NCBI GenBank assembly: GCA_963971225.1
Contig: OZ020269.1
Location: forward strand, 94,143,540 to 94,207,539
Direction: 5' to 3'
DNA from: Melieria omissa
Lineage: Eukaryota; Arthropoda; Insecta; Diptera; Ulidiidae
DNA length: 64,000 bases
This document shows positions 32,120 through 44,149 of this stretch, piece by piece. Made by a program: the position numbers and the translations under genes. A model generated the notes under the pieces. It was given only the letters and a program-made list of their open reading frames with translations. It was not told the origin of the DNA and ran no database searches. Positions within the stretch are counted from its first letter, which is position 1. Every line of letters begins with the position of its first letter.

Positions 32120-33320
32120 TCGGTTAAATGGGTCGAGAGGAGATTTCACACATTTGCCAACTGCTGTGCGCCGCGGCGCCAGTCAGAAACAATGTCAGAA
32201 CAAGAGTGGAGCCAAACAAAGCCAACAATGCAACAGAAAGAGAGAGAGAGTGAGAGACAGAGTGAGAGTGAGAAGGACAGAGGAACAAACACAATTGCGC
32301 TGCTGGCCATCGTTGCTGCCGCGTGTTGAGTAACGCCGTGGCGGTGCATTCTACATTATTCGTACGCCTCATCATGCATTTTGTTCCAAAATAAATTAAA
32401 AAAAAAAATTAAAATTACGACGAAAAAATTCGCTCATGCATGCGTGAAAGTCAATTAGGCGCATTAAGTGAGAATGACGTGAACGGTGCGCAAGTGTCGC
32501 CTTTGGACGTTGGCTTAAAGTTATACTATTGCTGTTGTTGTAATTGTTTTTGTTGTTGTAATTATTGTTGTTGTAAACGTTGTTGTTGTAATTGTTGTTG
32601 TTGTAGCTGTCCTCTAGACACATTTCTTTCGGCAGATTCAAGTAAGTAAACGACACTCGACTCACATTACCAAGCAGTGACGCACACAGGGGTTGGGGGT
32701 CAAGTTTTTTTTGGTACCCAAAATCCCTCAAATACAAAAATTGTTTGTACAAAATATGCTTACAAATGGTTTTCGGTTGTATGCAAAATTTCTCTCAAAA
32801 TGAAATTTTGTATGCGACACTGTTACCAATCATCGGAGTCCTTCCGGCACATTGTTCGCCCACGATTGAGGTTCGTAAAGATCGCGCACTATCATAATGT
32901 ATATAAATGCTTCATACGGTAAGCAACAATAATATTTTATGATTGGTATTGTTGTTGTTGTTGTTGTTGTTGTACAAAAAATTGGGTCTTTCTATTGCGT
33001 CACTGTTTGTGCGTCTGTTTGTTGTTGAGCTCACATTTGAATCGCATCACAAAATGAAGGCGCTTTCAAAAACTTTTATCTTTTTTTTTGACAATTCAAG
33101 CGAAAATTATCGAAATCGAAATTTTTAACTGAAATTTTCGTCTTCTTGAAATATGTAGAATACCACCATATCTCAGCAACCAAGCGCGCCATCTATGTGC
33201 GAGCACAAGCGTTTTGAAGCTTCAACCTTCCTCTACTAACTGTCAACCAAATGCCATTTCATGACATTTTGTTGACATTTAATATTTATTAAAATTCATT
33301 TTGCAAAACACGTTTTCGTT
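32120..33320. other. Non-coding stretch with GA and TTG microsatellites
   Basis: Contains a GAGA-rich run at 32238-32275, TTG runs at 32529-32606 (broken) and 32949-32972 (eight units), and a poly-A run near 32398. Overlapping frames follow the simple repeats. Confidence 0.5.
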
Positions 33321-33329
33321 TTATGTTGA

Positions 33330-34180
33330 AATTATGCAAAAATTAATTAGAGTCTGTCATTCTACAGACATCGTTGAAGCCGCAGAAAATGTTCCAAACT
33401 TCCTGAAAACAATTGTTACGGGTGATGAAACATAGTATTTCCAATACGATCCAGAAACCAAGCGTTTAAGTGCGGAATAGAAATCAAAAAACTCACCACA
33501 AGCAAAAAAAAAACACGAAAAGTTCCATCATAAATCAAAACAATGCTCATCCGATTCTTCGATAGCAAAGAAATTATGCACAAAGAATTTGTTCCAACTG
33601 GTCAAACAGTTATTGCCGCATATTACCTCAAAGTTTTGAAGCGTTTTATGGCCAGAATCCGTCGTATTCGACCAGAAAGTTGGTCTCTGTTGCACGATAA
33701 TGCACCGAGTCACACAGCACTCATTGTTCGTCAATTTTTGGCTCGGAATCAGGTCTGTGTGTTGAACCATCCGCCGTATTCACCTGATTTGGCATCGTGC
33801 GACTTCTCTTTGTTCCCGAAACTGAAATTGATTTTCAAGGAAGTCTTTTTTGATGACATTCGGACAGGTGCGGATTCAGAAAAATATTTCGGGGAGGGTT
33901 TCTAAAAGTAATTCTTTAATATTTGTAAAATGCCTTTTAATTTGTATTTAGTTTTACAGGCGATCCAAATATTTCGGGGGGTTTCAACCCCAAAAACACC
34001 CCCTTAATCCGCCACTGCATTCTGACCATACAACGGGCTTCGACGAGGGCACAGATGAGCTGGAACACGCGTTTGAATCTCTATTAAATCGATGTTACAA
34101 GTGTATTGAATCAGGAGGAGAATATTCCGAATAAATATACCGAAAAATTAGCAAATATCGTGTTTTAATTGTGTTTTCTA
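33330..34180 (+). pseudogene. Mariner transposase pseudogene, interrupted by a MITE
   Basis: All three catalytic aspartate blocks are visible in order: IVTGDET (near 33415), LLHDNAPSH (near 33690) and PYSPDLASCDF (near 33780). The third lies 34 residues after the second, the DD34D spacing of mariners. After the inserted element the C-terminus resumes (CYKCIES near 34095). Two early stops both replace an expected tryptophan (ETxYF and AExKS, each TAG). A frameshift lies in an A-run near 33510. The N-terminal helix-turn-helix part is missing and the ITRs are not certain. It cannot encode active transposase. Confidence 0.9.
33865..34017. mobile_element. hAT-type MITE, 153 bp, nested in the mariner
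   Basis: Starts CAGGTGCGGATTCAG and ends TTAATCCGCCACTG, flanked by the 8-bp duplication CATTCGGA/CATTCTGA (one mismatch) at 33857-33864 and 34018-34025. Its sequence is closely similar to the 159-bp copy at 16735. Removing it and one target copy leaves the mariner reading frame continuous (DDIRT...), so it landed in an existing mariner and is younger than it. Confidence 0.93.
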
Positions 34181-34199
34181 GAGGAAGTCTTAATACATA

Positions 34200-36620
34200 A
34201 TTGTCGCACTGTGCATTTTTATTCAAAAATTGCAGTATGTAGAGCATAGAGGCAGAAAAAGGCAAACAATTCTTTAGTCAGCAGCCGGAAAAGACTAATC
34301 TATGAGCTGCGGCAAGAGGACATGAGCATTGAGCATTTGACATTAGCTGCCAAACGAAATGCAAATGAGGCAATGTAAACACTTTACTCATTTCAAATTA
34401 CGCATTTGGGCTCAGTGTAAACGTATTATTCGATTTTGAAATTCCTTATTTGAACTCGGTTTGAGTTTGGTGATGAGGAATTTGTCATTCAGTCAGTAAC
34501 GAAAAAAAAAAAATATATATATATATCTATAGGACCAGCTATATAGCACTATACTATATTTTCATGTGTCTAACGACTATTTTCAGCTGAGTAGCTGAGT
34601 GCCATCATTGACCCAGTAAAGTAGGCTCCTAAAAATTCTAAAAATTATAAAAACATATATTTGAAAATCCTTAATATTTACTAATAACATTTTGCGACTG
34701 GAAAAACTTGAAGTTGCTCGACATTTGCACTCAATTCGCGACACATATTTCAGCGTCAAGCAAAATGAGCAAAATTTTGCGCTTTTCCTCCATTTAGTTG
34801 CCATGGTTAGCAGTTAAAAATGTCCCCCACTGTATTCATTGTGCATTGTATTTTGTTTAGAGTTGTTATTGCGTAGCCAATTGAATTGGCACTTGAAAAA
34901 ATTCGGTCAATAACATTGGCCTGGCAGTATTTTGCTGGTTTTATTGTTGTTGCTTTGTTTTAATTTGTGTTCTGACAATTTTCCTTTTTTTATATTTTTT
35001 TTTAATTTGTATGCCAACTAAAAACCACTTGATTCGGTTCATTTGAATTCCTCACCTTTGCCGCTGCGTCGCTTGATTAACAATTCATGATAAATTCATC
35101 AATTTGGCAATGCCGAATGGCAGAAATTCGCAAAATCAAACATTAAATGTGAATTGTTTTTTGTGATTGTTGTTGTTGTTAGTATTATTGTTTTTGTTTT
35201 TGTTGCTCGCATTTTCGATTAGCAGCATTGAAACTCATCACGCCTCGACACTCAACGCCACAGGACTTCACTGTGTGCCCGCACATGTGTGTGAGCTGGC
35301 AACACTGGCAACACACAGCGTTGGCAGCTACAGTAGTGGCTGGATTATGTGTGCTTTACATGTCAATATTGACATGAAAGATACTCCGTTATTAATATGG
35401 AATTTTCGTCGTCCTTTCGGCACTGACGTCGCTCAAACGGGCGCTGCGTCAATGCTGACATCGATGCTGATGATGCTGATGATGATGCTGTCGTGGTTGT
35501 TGTTATTGTCGCTGTCATCATTATCGGCACTGATAGAAATGTTGATGCAGTTAATTCTGTTGGTGTTGGCGTCGATAGTTTGCGCTGCCGAGATTCGATA
35601 CGTAAGTGTTTAATATGTCGCAGGAATTTAATGCAAGAGGACACATACACACTTACAAACACACGTGTGTGTGTATATATATAGATATATGCATAGTTGT
35701 CTTATGTGCAGACAACTGTAAAGCTATATCGATGTGATCGACAAATGATATCAGCGCAGTGTCAACAGTGCCATGTGACAAATTTTCTGGGCCCTATGGA
35801 TGTGACGACAGCAGGTCTGAAGGTTTGCAATCTCGAACTGGGTTTTTCAAGAGCTAAGCAATTCTACAGTTCATGTTTATAGACCCTTCAACATTTGCAG
35901 ACCTGCGCACAACTTTCAATCATTAACCGATTTTCTGTCGTGCAGTTTAATACACTCGACACTCAACACTTAACGACTTAACGCCTCCACTGTAAAGTTA
36001 ATACGGTAAAAATTATATCGACTACTGCCACAAGGCTTTCAACTGTGATTGTGCGACACGCAAAGCCGCCCAACGTGGTCTCGTTGCCGTCAGCGCTAAC
36101 TGCATTCATTGCAAACAGCAATAAACCAAAACAAAGCAACAACAAAAAAATGGTTCATCACAGACAGTGTCACACCCGACCATCGTTACCAACGACCGCC
36201 ATTCGGTATTGACTGATTGAATTCGCCAGCCTGCGGCGTATGCGCTGCATTTGAGCCGTGTGATTAGTCCACACACGTACACATACACACATACACACAC
36301 ACACACAGATACACATGTTTTGCCACATTCTCGCACTCACCGCTTTCCCAATTTCGAAATCCCTTTTTTACGCTCTTTGAAGCATTTTTTATTTTGCATG
36401 TTTTTGCTGATTTGCAAAGTTGCACTCGATGTGCTGTGCATTGTTTTGCTGTGATTGCAGTGCAGTGATTTCAGCTGTGTGGCCACCTTAAATATTTTTA
36501 TAAACATTTTCTTAATGAATTTGTGTTTTATTCGAAACTTAAAGCATTGAAAATGCATTTTTACGAATTTGTTATCTAAAAAAATAAAAGGTACATATAA
36601 ATAAAAGTGGTATTCACACG
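34200..36620. other. Non-coding stretch with AT, TTG, GAT and CA microsatellites
   Basis: Contains TA runs at about 34510-34535 and 35675-35690, TTG/TTT runs at 35168-35205, GAT/TGATGATG at 35460-35500, and a broken CA run at 36270-36310. A leucine-rich 148-codon frame at 35167-35613 follows these repeats and has no credible domain. Confidence 0.45.
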
Positions 36621-36639
36621 GCAAATTTAATTTTTATTA

Positions 36640-37990
36640 AAACAAAAAATATTAATACCAACGCTTTAACTGCGAAGCATTCTAATTGCAAGCTTCTTGC
36701 GACTCTTGTAAATTGGGAACAACAGACACAATAGCGGTATTCACCTGATTTTGTTTTATTACAAATCTTTAGAAATATTATTCCATTATCCTGATTGGCT
36801 CGAATTTAAGTCGAAAGCGTTATTACGACATCAGTAAACTGGAAAAAAATAAAAAGTAGGGGCCTTCACCTTAATAATTTTATTGCAAACCTAAAAAAAA
36901 TTTACACTTTAGTTGCAAAAAGACCAAATCTTAGTTGAAAGGACTGTTACTGCATTTTTAGATGGTAAACCAGCATAACAGGGGTGTTCACCTGATATTG
37001 TTTTATAGCAAATCTTTACAAAATGTATTCTAATGTCCTAATTGGATGGAAAAACAAGCATAATAGAGGTATTCACCTAATATTTTTTTATTCAAAATCT
37101 TAAAAAAAAATATTCTAATTTACTAATTGGCTCCAATTTAAGTCGAAAGCATTATTACGACATAAGTAAAGGAAAAAAACAATAAAAGTTAGGGGCTTTC
37201 ACGTAAAAAATTTTATTGCAAATCTAAAAAAACATACACTTAACTTGCAAAAAGGCCAAATCTTTATTGAAAGAACTGCTACTACATTTGTAAATGGAAA
37301 ACAAGCATAAAAGGGGGTATTCACCTAATATTGTTTTATTGAAAATCTTTACAAAATCTTTTCTAATGTACTAATTGGCTCGAAATTAAGTCAGAAGCAT
37401 TATTACGACATCAGTAAAGTGGGAAAATAATAAAAAGTAGGGGCATTCACCTAAACAATTTTATTGCAAACCTGTAAAAAATTTACACATATTTTCCAAA
37501 AAGGCCAAATCTTAGTTGAAAGAATTGTTACTACATTTGTAGATACAAAAATAAGCATAATAGGGGTATTCACCTGATATTGTTTTATTGCAAATCTTTA
37601 CCTACCTACCCTTGTCCTAAGTGGCTCGAATTTAAGTCGAAAGCATTATTAAGACATAAGTAAAGGAAAAAATAATAAAAGTTAGGGGCTTTCACCTAAA
37701 TAATTTTATTGCAAACCTAAAAAAATTTACATTTATGTTCCAAAAAGACCAAATCTTAAATGAAAGAATTGTTTCTATACTTGTAGATGATAAACAGACA
37801 TAAAAGGGGTACTCATCTGATTTCATTTTATTTCAAATCTTTAAAAAATTTATTTTAATATCATAACTGGCTCGAATTTAAGTCAGAAGCATTATTATGA
37901 CATCAATAAAGAAAGAAACAAAAATAATAGGGGTATTCATGTAAACAATTTCATTGAAATCCTAAACAGAATTAGAAAGAATCCGCTGGA
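36640..37990 (+). repeat. Tandem array, ~245-bp unit of two ~122-bp halves (left arm)
   Basis: GGGGTATTCACCT-type half-units (near 36733, 36981, 37061, 37315, 37562, 37805) alternate with GGGGCTTTCACCT-type half-units (near 36861, 37193, 37441, 37685, 37929). Each is followed by TTTTATTGCAAA(T/C)CT. Between them recur AATTGGCTCGAATTTAAGTC and ATTATTACGACAT. About five full units are present. The same landmark occurs reversed at 40590-41420. Confidence 0.88.
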
Positions 37991-38345
37991 ATCTCATTGG
38001 AATTGTCAGATTTTTTGGTTGCAAATTATTTCGTATTTGGTAAAATACTTTTATGATGGCAACCCTATTAAAAAATCTGACTTGCTTTCCACATAGTCTT
38101 CTTAGTCCATTTTCTCAGCAGCTTTTTGCTGGAATCTCATTGGAATTGCCAATATTTTTGGTGACAAATTATTTCATATTTGGAAAAAACCTCTTATGAT
38201 GGCAACCCTATTTAAAATTTGACTTGTTTAAGTAAATTTTAGCCTATATTTTCTCAACAGCTAGCGCTGGAAGATTTTTTTGTGATACATTATTTCATAA
38301 TTGGTAAAATACTCTTATGATGGCAACCCTATTCAGAAATCTAAC
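37985..38345. repeat. Short tandem repeat, three ~135-bp units
   Basis: The phrase TTATGATGGCAACCCTATT, preceded by a TTATTTCATATTTGGTAAAA segment, appears near 38045, 38185 and 38310. Between them is GCTGGAATCTCATTGGAATT. The unit differs from the neighbouring array. Confidence 0.75.
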
Positions 38346-38349
38346 TTGT

Positions 38350-40585
38350 TTTTCATATAGTGTTTTTAGGCCATTTCCTCAACACCTTTTTGTTGGAATT
38401 TCATTTGATTTTTTATTTCCATTCATTCATATCTGGTGAAGAAAAATTTGAAATTTGTATCCAATTCAATCATCAATCAATCAATTCGATCATGTTTTAG
38501 GTCTATCGACACCATAAAACTGACATATGGACTAACATGACTAAATCACATCTCTTGGGGATCTTGACTACAAATATACTTTGCCATACCGGCATCTCCT
38601 GGCCATTTTAAACTCCATACCAGCTTAAAAAAATAAACATTAAAGCGATACAGAAAACATTTTGTATGTCAAACATTTTCTCTTGTCATATGAAAAGTTC
38701 ACTTTCTTTAAATAAATGTTGCCAATATAAAACAACTTAAAGGTCCATAGCACCCCAGACCACCGAATTATCTCTATTAGTGCTGAAGTTATGAGTCAAA
38801 AGTCCAGCACTGTCAGCCACTGTGGCTGTGGATTTATGCAAAAACGTTCCATATCCTCGTTGCATTTACAATTACGAATGCAAATTTTGTAGGCTGTGAG
38901 AGTGTTGGTTTCAGTTTAGCATTGTCTCCTTCACCCTGCCAGTGCTGCCACCCGGCCAAATGACAAAGGCAAACGCATAATTGTTACATAATGATAATCC
39001 ACAGCGCAAACACGCCGAAGCTATCATCACTCATCACAGTTCTTCGTGCTCGCCTCCGTCGCGTGGTCGTCGTCCTCAACCAGCCAGCCAGCAGCTCAGT
39101 CAACACATCAACGCAAGGCTTCAACTCACTCAACTGACTGCCACATTTGGCCTCTCCATCCCCCTTCTTTGGCCGCCACTTGAGCCACTAATTAAGAAGA
39201 TAAACTGAAACTTAAGTAAATTTTAAGTCGAACCAATGCTGCCAACACGCTTTGTGGCAATGCTGAGTGTGCCACTTTCTTATGCCAATTGATGGCGAAT
39301 GGAGTGCTGAGTGGGATTTCGGTTGCTGCAACAATAATAAAAAGAAAAAAAATGAAATTAAATGAAAGCAAAGGCTGCAGCGAACGAGGAAGCCGGCTGT
39401 GGCTAATGGCCAACGTTGCAAGTGCAAAGTGCGTAGGCAAAGTGAAGCCTGGAGGCGATCACTGGAAAATAGTTGAAGGTTGCGGGACAATGATGCGGGG
39501 AGCGGTGCAAGTAGTGGGAACAAATTGTTGTTGTATTGTATGCAGATTTTTGGCCCAATGTGGACCGCAATATTTCGTTTGTAAAGCGGCGGACATGACA
39601 CAGAAATGAAATGCTGCCATGTGTCCTTAATTATGTGCGGGTGTGCATGTGTGTGTGTGTGTGTGAAAGTGAGTGTGTGTGGGCACTGAAGAAGCCCCAA
39701 AATATAATACGCCAATTGTAAATTATAAAAGTATACTAGAAGCAGACACTGCCGAGTGATGGAGATATTTCAATGATTTGTGGCCATTTCGCTGAGAAAC
39801 GAAAAAAACCTTGAATCATCGACACGTTGATTGACCCACGTTCGTGCGGTTATTATTGCCGTAAATGGAATTTTAAATGCATTTGGTGCACAATGAGTGT
39901 TTTTAATGATTGATTGCACATAATGGCTTTTCGCAGACGTTTTCTTCAGTCAGGCAACATTAAAATTTCCATTTCCATTTAGAACACTTGAAGCACTTCT
40001 TTTTGGTTGGATAATGGATTTGGAATGGATTAATTATTTTGATGTTATTTATTTTTTATTTAATTTTATTTCATCTTTTTAGGTAACTAGTCATTTATTT
40101 TATGGATGGTTGAGGCATCAAGTTGACTGCTTCTTTGTACTGAACACTCATCTAAATCCACTTTCGATGGTTACTGCTGCAGCGGCAAATTGGTGAATGA
40201 GAAGAAATGAGGGCAGAAGAATGGCTTAGTATTGGAAAAGCAACCACCATAACCTAACCTGACCTTATCTAGAAAATATAAACTCTATATAGTAGGGACC
40301 TCAATGATCTGTCTTCGATTCGTTAGATAATCTGTATGGTTCAGAGACAATTAACATTTATGATGCTTTTAAATAGAATTTTACTAACTCATAGAGAGTT
40401 GGTGACATTTTGGTAAGTGTTACAATACAAGTGAAAGCGTGAATAACCTTAATATTTCCTAAAATTACAGTCAGGAAGTGCCTGCTTTTTTTATTTCCCA
40501 TCTACAGAGATCGCACAAATGTTTGCGACCAAAACTCTATCTAATCGGAATATGAATGCGTACTTATTTAAATGCTCCTCATAAA
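38350..40585. other. Non-coding stretch between inverted arrays
   Basis: Includes GC-richer DNA at 38730-39620 and a GT run at 39648-39664. Frames on both strands at 39190-39715 overlap one another and show no domain. Confidence 0.4.
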
Positions 40586-40589
40586 AATT

Positions 40590-41420
40590 TACCACATGAA
40601 CACCCTTATTACTCATATTTTCTCATCTCAAAGTGTCTTAAAAAATATTTTGAATAAAATTCTTGCCATTTGGTACATTAATGTAAATTATGTTATGTGA
40701 CCACAATCAAATTGACTGTGTGAATACCCCTATTAAATGTTTTTCCCTATCTGCATTCGTTGTAAATGTAAATTTTACCCAATTGAGACAATTTTGCATA
40801 TTGATTTTAAAATCATTTGCAAATTGATTACGTGAACACCCCTATTACTTTTATTAACTCATCTAAAAGAGTTGTAAAAATTCTTCCAAATAAAATTTTG
40901 CTAATTGGGACATTGGAAAATTATGTTATGAGTCATAATCGAATTGATAGCGTGAATACCCCATTTGCTTTTTTTTGTTTCAATATTAGATTTTGCACTC
41001 ACTTGCAAAATGATAACGTGAACACCCCTATTAGTTTTTAGCCCCTATCTTCGTTGTAAATGTGCTTTCAACAAAAATTCCACCCATTTGAGACAATAAT
41101 GTATATTGATTTTGCAATCACTTGCAACATGTTAACGTGAACACCCCTATTACTTTTATTTACTCATCTAAAACTGTTGTAAAAATTCTCGTAAATAAAA
41201 TTTTTGCTAATTGGGACATTGGAAAATTATGCTATGGAATCCATAGTATGGATCATATTCAAATTTGCAGCGTGAATACCCCTATTTGTTTTAATTTTAT
41301 ATCCCTACAAATGCTGTTTATATGCTTCTGATTATATTTCGACACAGTTGAGACAGTAATGCATAATTATTTTAAAATCACAATCGAATTATTATTGTGA
41401 ATACCCCTTTTATTTTTTTC
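40590..41420 (-). repeat. Tandem array, same family as 36640-37990, reversed
   Basis: The landmark reads GTGAACACCCCTATTA or GTGAATACCCC on the plus strand, near 40597, 40719, 40829, 40951, 41017, 41134, 41270 and 41396. It is the reverse complement of the AGGGGTATTCACCT landmark in the left array. Spacing is mostly about 115-130 bp. Short frames reading VNTPITF are products of the repeat. Confidence 0.85.
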
Positions 41421-41424
41421 TCAT

Positions 41425-42275
41425 CTATAGAAGTTCAAGTATATAGGGTATATATATTTTTTTATAATCCGAAAAAAAAATTTACAAAGTGAAAATTTAC
41501 AAGAGTCGTACAAATGATTTCTACACAAGTTTAATCTACGGAGACGTACAGAGACATAACTCCTATGAAACGATATATAACAGTCCCAACACATTGGACT
41601 GCTACGCTGGAAGAATTTTAAGTGATTAACCTAACCTATGCAAGGCAATAGTATTGCTGAGGCCCTATGTAGTAAGTAGGAAGTAATCGTCTGTCAGTAA
41701 TCTCTCGATGGACAGTTAAGAATTCTAGGAACAAGTATAAGAAAAAAAAGTTAGGGAAAAGATCGGCCTTGTAGCATTATAGTGTAGGTGTTGATCTAAG
41801 CCGACAGCGTCCACATATATCGACTGGAACAGCTCGACAGGAAGCTTCAACTCTAAGAAGTCTAGTAGAGAGAAGTGTTTTGCTTCAGCCCAATTATTTT
41901 GGTATATCCCTGGTTGTACATGACCATATTGTATATAACACTTGGTATATCCCTGGTTGTACATGACCATGTTGTATATAAGACTTTTGTACGAAAAAAT
42001 TGAACTAGTGGGCCTAGTACCTAACTGAGGCAGTACGGCAAGTAATACGAAGGTGCCCCACTTCACTTCTACAGTAGTGTTGAATGACTAAGAGATTTCA
42101 TTTTTTATTTTCGAGAATTCTTGGACTCTTAGGAGGAAGTTTAGAACGAACCATTGTTTAGGAAAACATTTTAGAAATTTAACTGTAGTGGACTTCTGAC
42201 AAGTTTTCGTTTAACGTAGTGAATCAATTAAACTGGTATTGAAAATTATATACAAATCTCTGACAAATCTTCTCT
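41425..42275. other. Non-coding stretch with a 43-bp tandem duplication
   Basis: At 41901-41943 and 41944-41986 a 43-bp unit starting GGTATATCCCTGGTTGTACA is duplicated in tandem with three or so differences. Nothing else is recognised. Confidence 0.6.
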
Positions 42276-42279
42276 CTTA

Positions 42280-42706
42280 CCATGTTTATACGACGGTCCC
42301 AGTCGATTCGCATTGACTCGATACACTTTCGAGCCAGGTGTTTATACTTTAATTTCAGAAGCGAATTGACTGCAGACGGTTTGAAAAGTATACTATACTT
42401 TTATATCTTGGTTTTTCCTAATTTTTGACGGCTGAATGAAAAATAGCTGTTAGTATTGCTTTTTGTTTAGTTGAAAATGCTCAAAAAACTGATTGCACAT
42501 CACCATCAGTTGATTTTCAAAGCACTTTGAAAATGTTTAACCGTTTATACGAACTTTCGAAGCGACCTGAAAACTTAAGAACTCATTTGAAAGCGCTTTG
42601 ACCCGATACGCTTAAAATGTACAAAGCGGTTTGAAAACGTGTTTATATGACTGATTGAGTTGATGCGTATTGACTCATAGCGACTTGAGCTGTCGTATAA
42701 ACGGGG
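42280..42706. mobile_element. 427-bp MITE with GTTTATACGAC inverted ends and TA duplication
   Basis: The left end CCATGTTTATACGACGGTCC is mirrored by the right end, whose complement begins CCCCGTTTATACGACAGCTC. The similarity extends to about 40 bp, including AGTCG and ATGAGTCAATACG-like segments. TA flanks both ends (42278-42279 and 42707-42708), fitting Tc1/mariner-type insertion. The interior is non-coding and carries further CGTTTATACGA and GTGTTTATATGAC motifs. Confidence 0.85.
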
Positions 42707-42709
42707 TAT

Positions 42710-44145
42710 CTGATCGAGAAGATAAGTATTTATGTCGTTCTTAGTTTTAGGAGAAAGTAATTTCAAGCATCTGGCAACACTGTTTTACACCATCAATTAA
42801 ATTTCACAAAATTAAAACCAAATTTAAAGCGATTTCAGTGTTTGTCACTTGGCCGCTTACTGACGGTGCACAGATTCGATGCGGGACGAGGCAAGGCGCG
42901 GCGCGGCGCTTCAAAGAGAGTTTTCCCGCACGCCGCACAATACCCGGTTAAGGCGCGTTAATTTCCACTGCCTTGCTTGTTGTTTATTTGCTGTTTGTTG
43001 TGGTGTATGGGTGTTGGTGTTGTTGTTGTTGTTGACGTTTTGCAACTCAAAGCAAGCGACAGCAAACATTGCACCTCAGCCCAGCCACACCAGCCACATC
43101 CAGCACGAGGCGAAAACTGTGCGCACACTGGAGCGGAGAATCGTAGAGCAGCGAGAAGAGTGCAGCGAGTGAGTTGAACTGCGCTGCAGGCTGGAGTGTT
43201 AATTGTCATATGCAAATTTTTGCGTGCACACGAAATGCAACACAAAATACAAAATGCAAAGATGCAAATTGGGTTGTTGGATGCGTTGCGGGCGAGGGCA
43301 CGTGTGACCGAACGGGCCAAGCGGTGAGTGGTGGGGCAGTGGGGCGGGCATTTGCATAGGATGAGCGTGTCACAATAAGCTCGAAATGACATTTGTTGCA
43401 GGTCAGCGGCAAAGGAGCGTTGCATAGGAGAACGAGTGCGTCCAACACCAGCGCGCAGATCATAAGTGATGCGTAATTTGCATTTGACAGATACGAATGA
43501 CATGTTAGGTGGGAGGACGAGCAGAGGAATGAGGAGACAGCGATGCGTGGGAGGGCCGAGCGGACACAGCGCGCCGAGTTGGACAAATTGTCAAAGCAAA
43601 AACGCAGCAGACGCAGCAATGCACAGCGGAGGGCGGCAATTTCGCCGTCTGACTCGCCTGATGAATGTGTGATTCTGACATTTGATTAGGTTGGCATGTC
43701 GAAATGTTAATTTTGTTACGCTCTAAGCCATGTCAAAGTGGGCACGACGGCAAATTCGTTCGATTTGTCTGTGTTCGATGCATCGAGGGGTTTTTGACGA
43801 AGTCGCCCGGTGGGGCCAGGAGCGTGAGGGCGCAGATTGAAGCGTATGCGGTGCAACAAATTGCCATCGATTGTTGGCAATAATTCAAGAAAGGGAAATT
43901 CCTGCATCAAATGCAGTGAAAAATTACAATGACTGGAAATGCATACGAAGGATTTAAAGTAAATTTCAGACTGTACACAAATGGGGTTTTAATCCATTGA
44001 GGACCAATGTAATATGTGTGTTCTTGATTGGTTGGTTCCAGTGGCGGGGATCCGACAGTTTGTTGGCGTCATTTTGGATTGCACCATTTCCGGTAGCTAC
44101 TATGTTGTATATGGTAGACTAGCAGGGCCTCGCGGCTTTGAACGC
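42710..44145. other. Non-coding stretch, GC-richer core
   Basis: 42870-43660 is notably GC-rich, with TTG runs at 43012-43034. Overlapping 60-181-codon frames occur on both strands without domains. A promoter or 5' leader of an unseen gene is possible, but I found no convincing elements. Confidence 0.4.
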
Positions 44146-44149
44146 AAGT

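Noticed and set aside
32949..32972. TTG runs as coding poly-Leu or poly-Cys tracts
   Set aside because: Trinucleotide repeats of this type occur all over the window in non-coding DNA.
35167..35613. 148-codon leucine-rich frame resembling a membrane protein
   Set aside because: Hydrophobicity comes from TTG, TTT and TGATGATG simple repeats; no conserved domain, and overlapping frames are equally open.
36640..37990. CRISPR-like regular repeats
   Set aside because: Units are imperfect, ~122/245 bp long and without distinct spacers; the host is eukaryotic.
42958..43619. Frames of 137-181 codons on the minus strand in GC-rich DNA
   Set aside because: Mutually overlapping, compositionally biased and without domain, signal peptide or splice sites.
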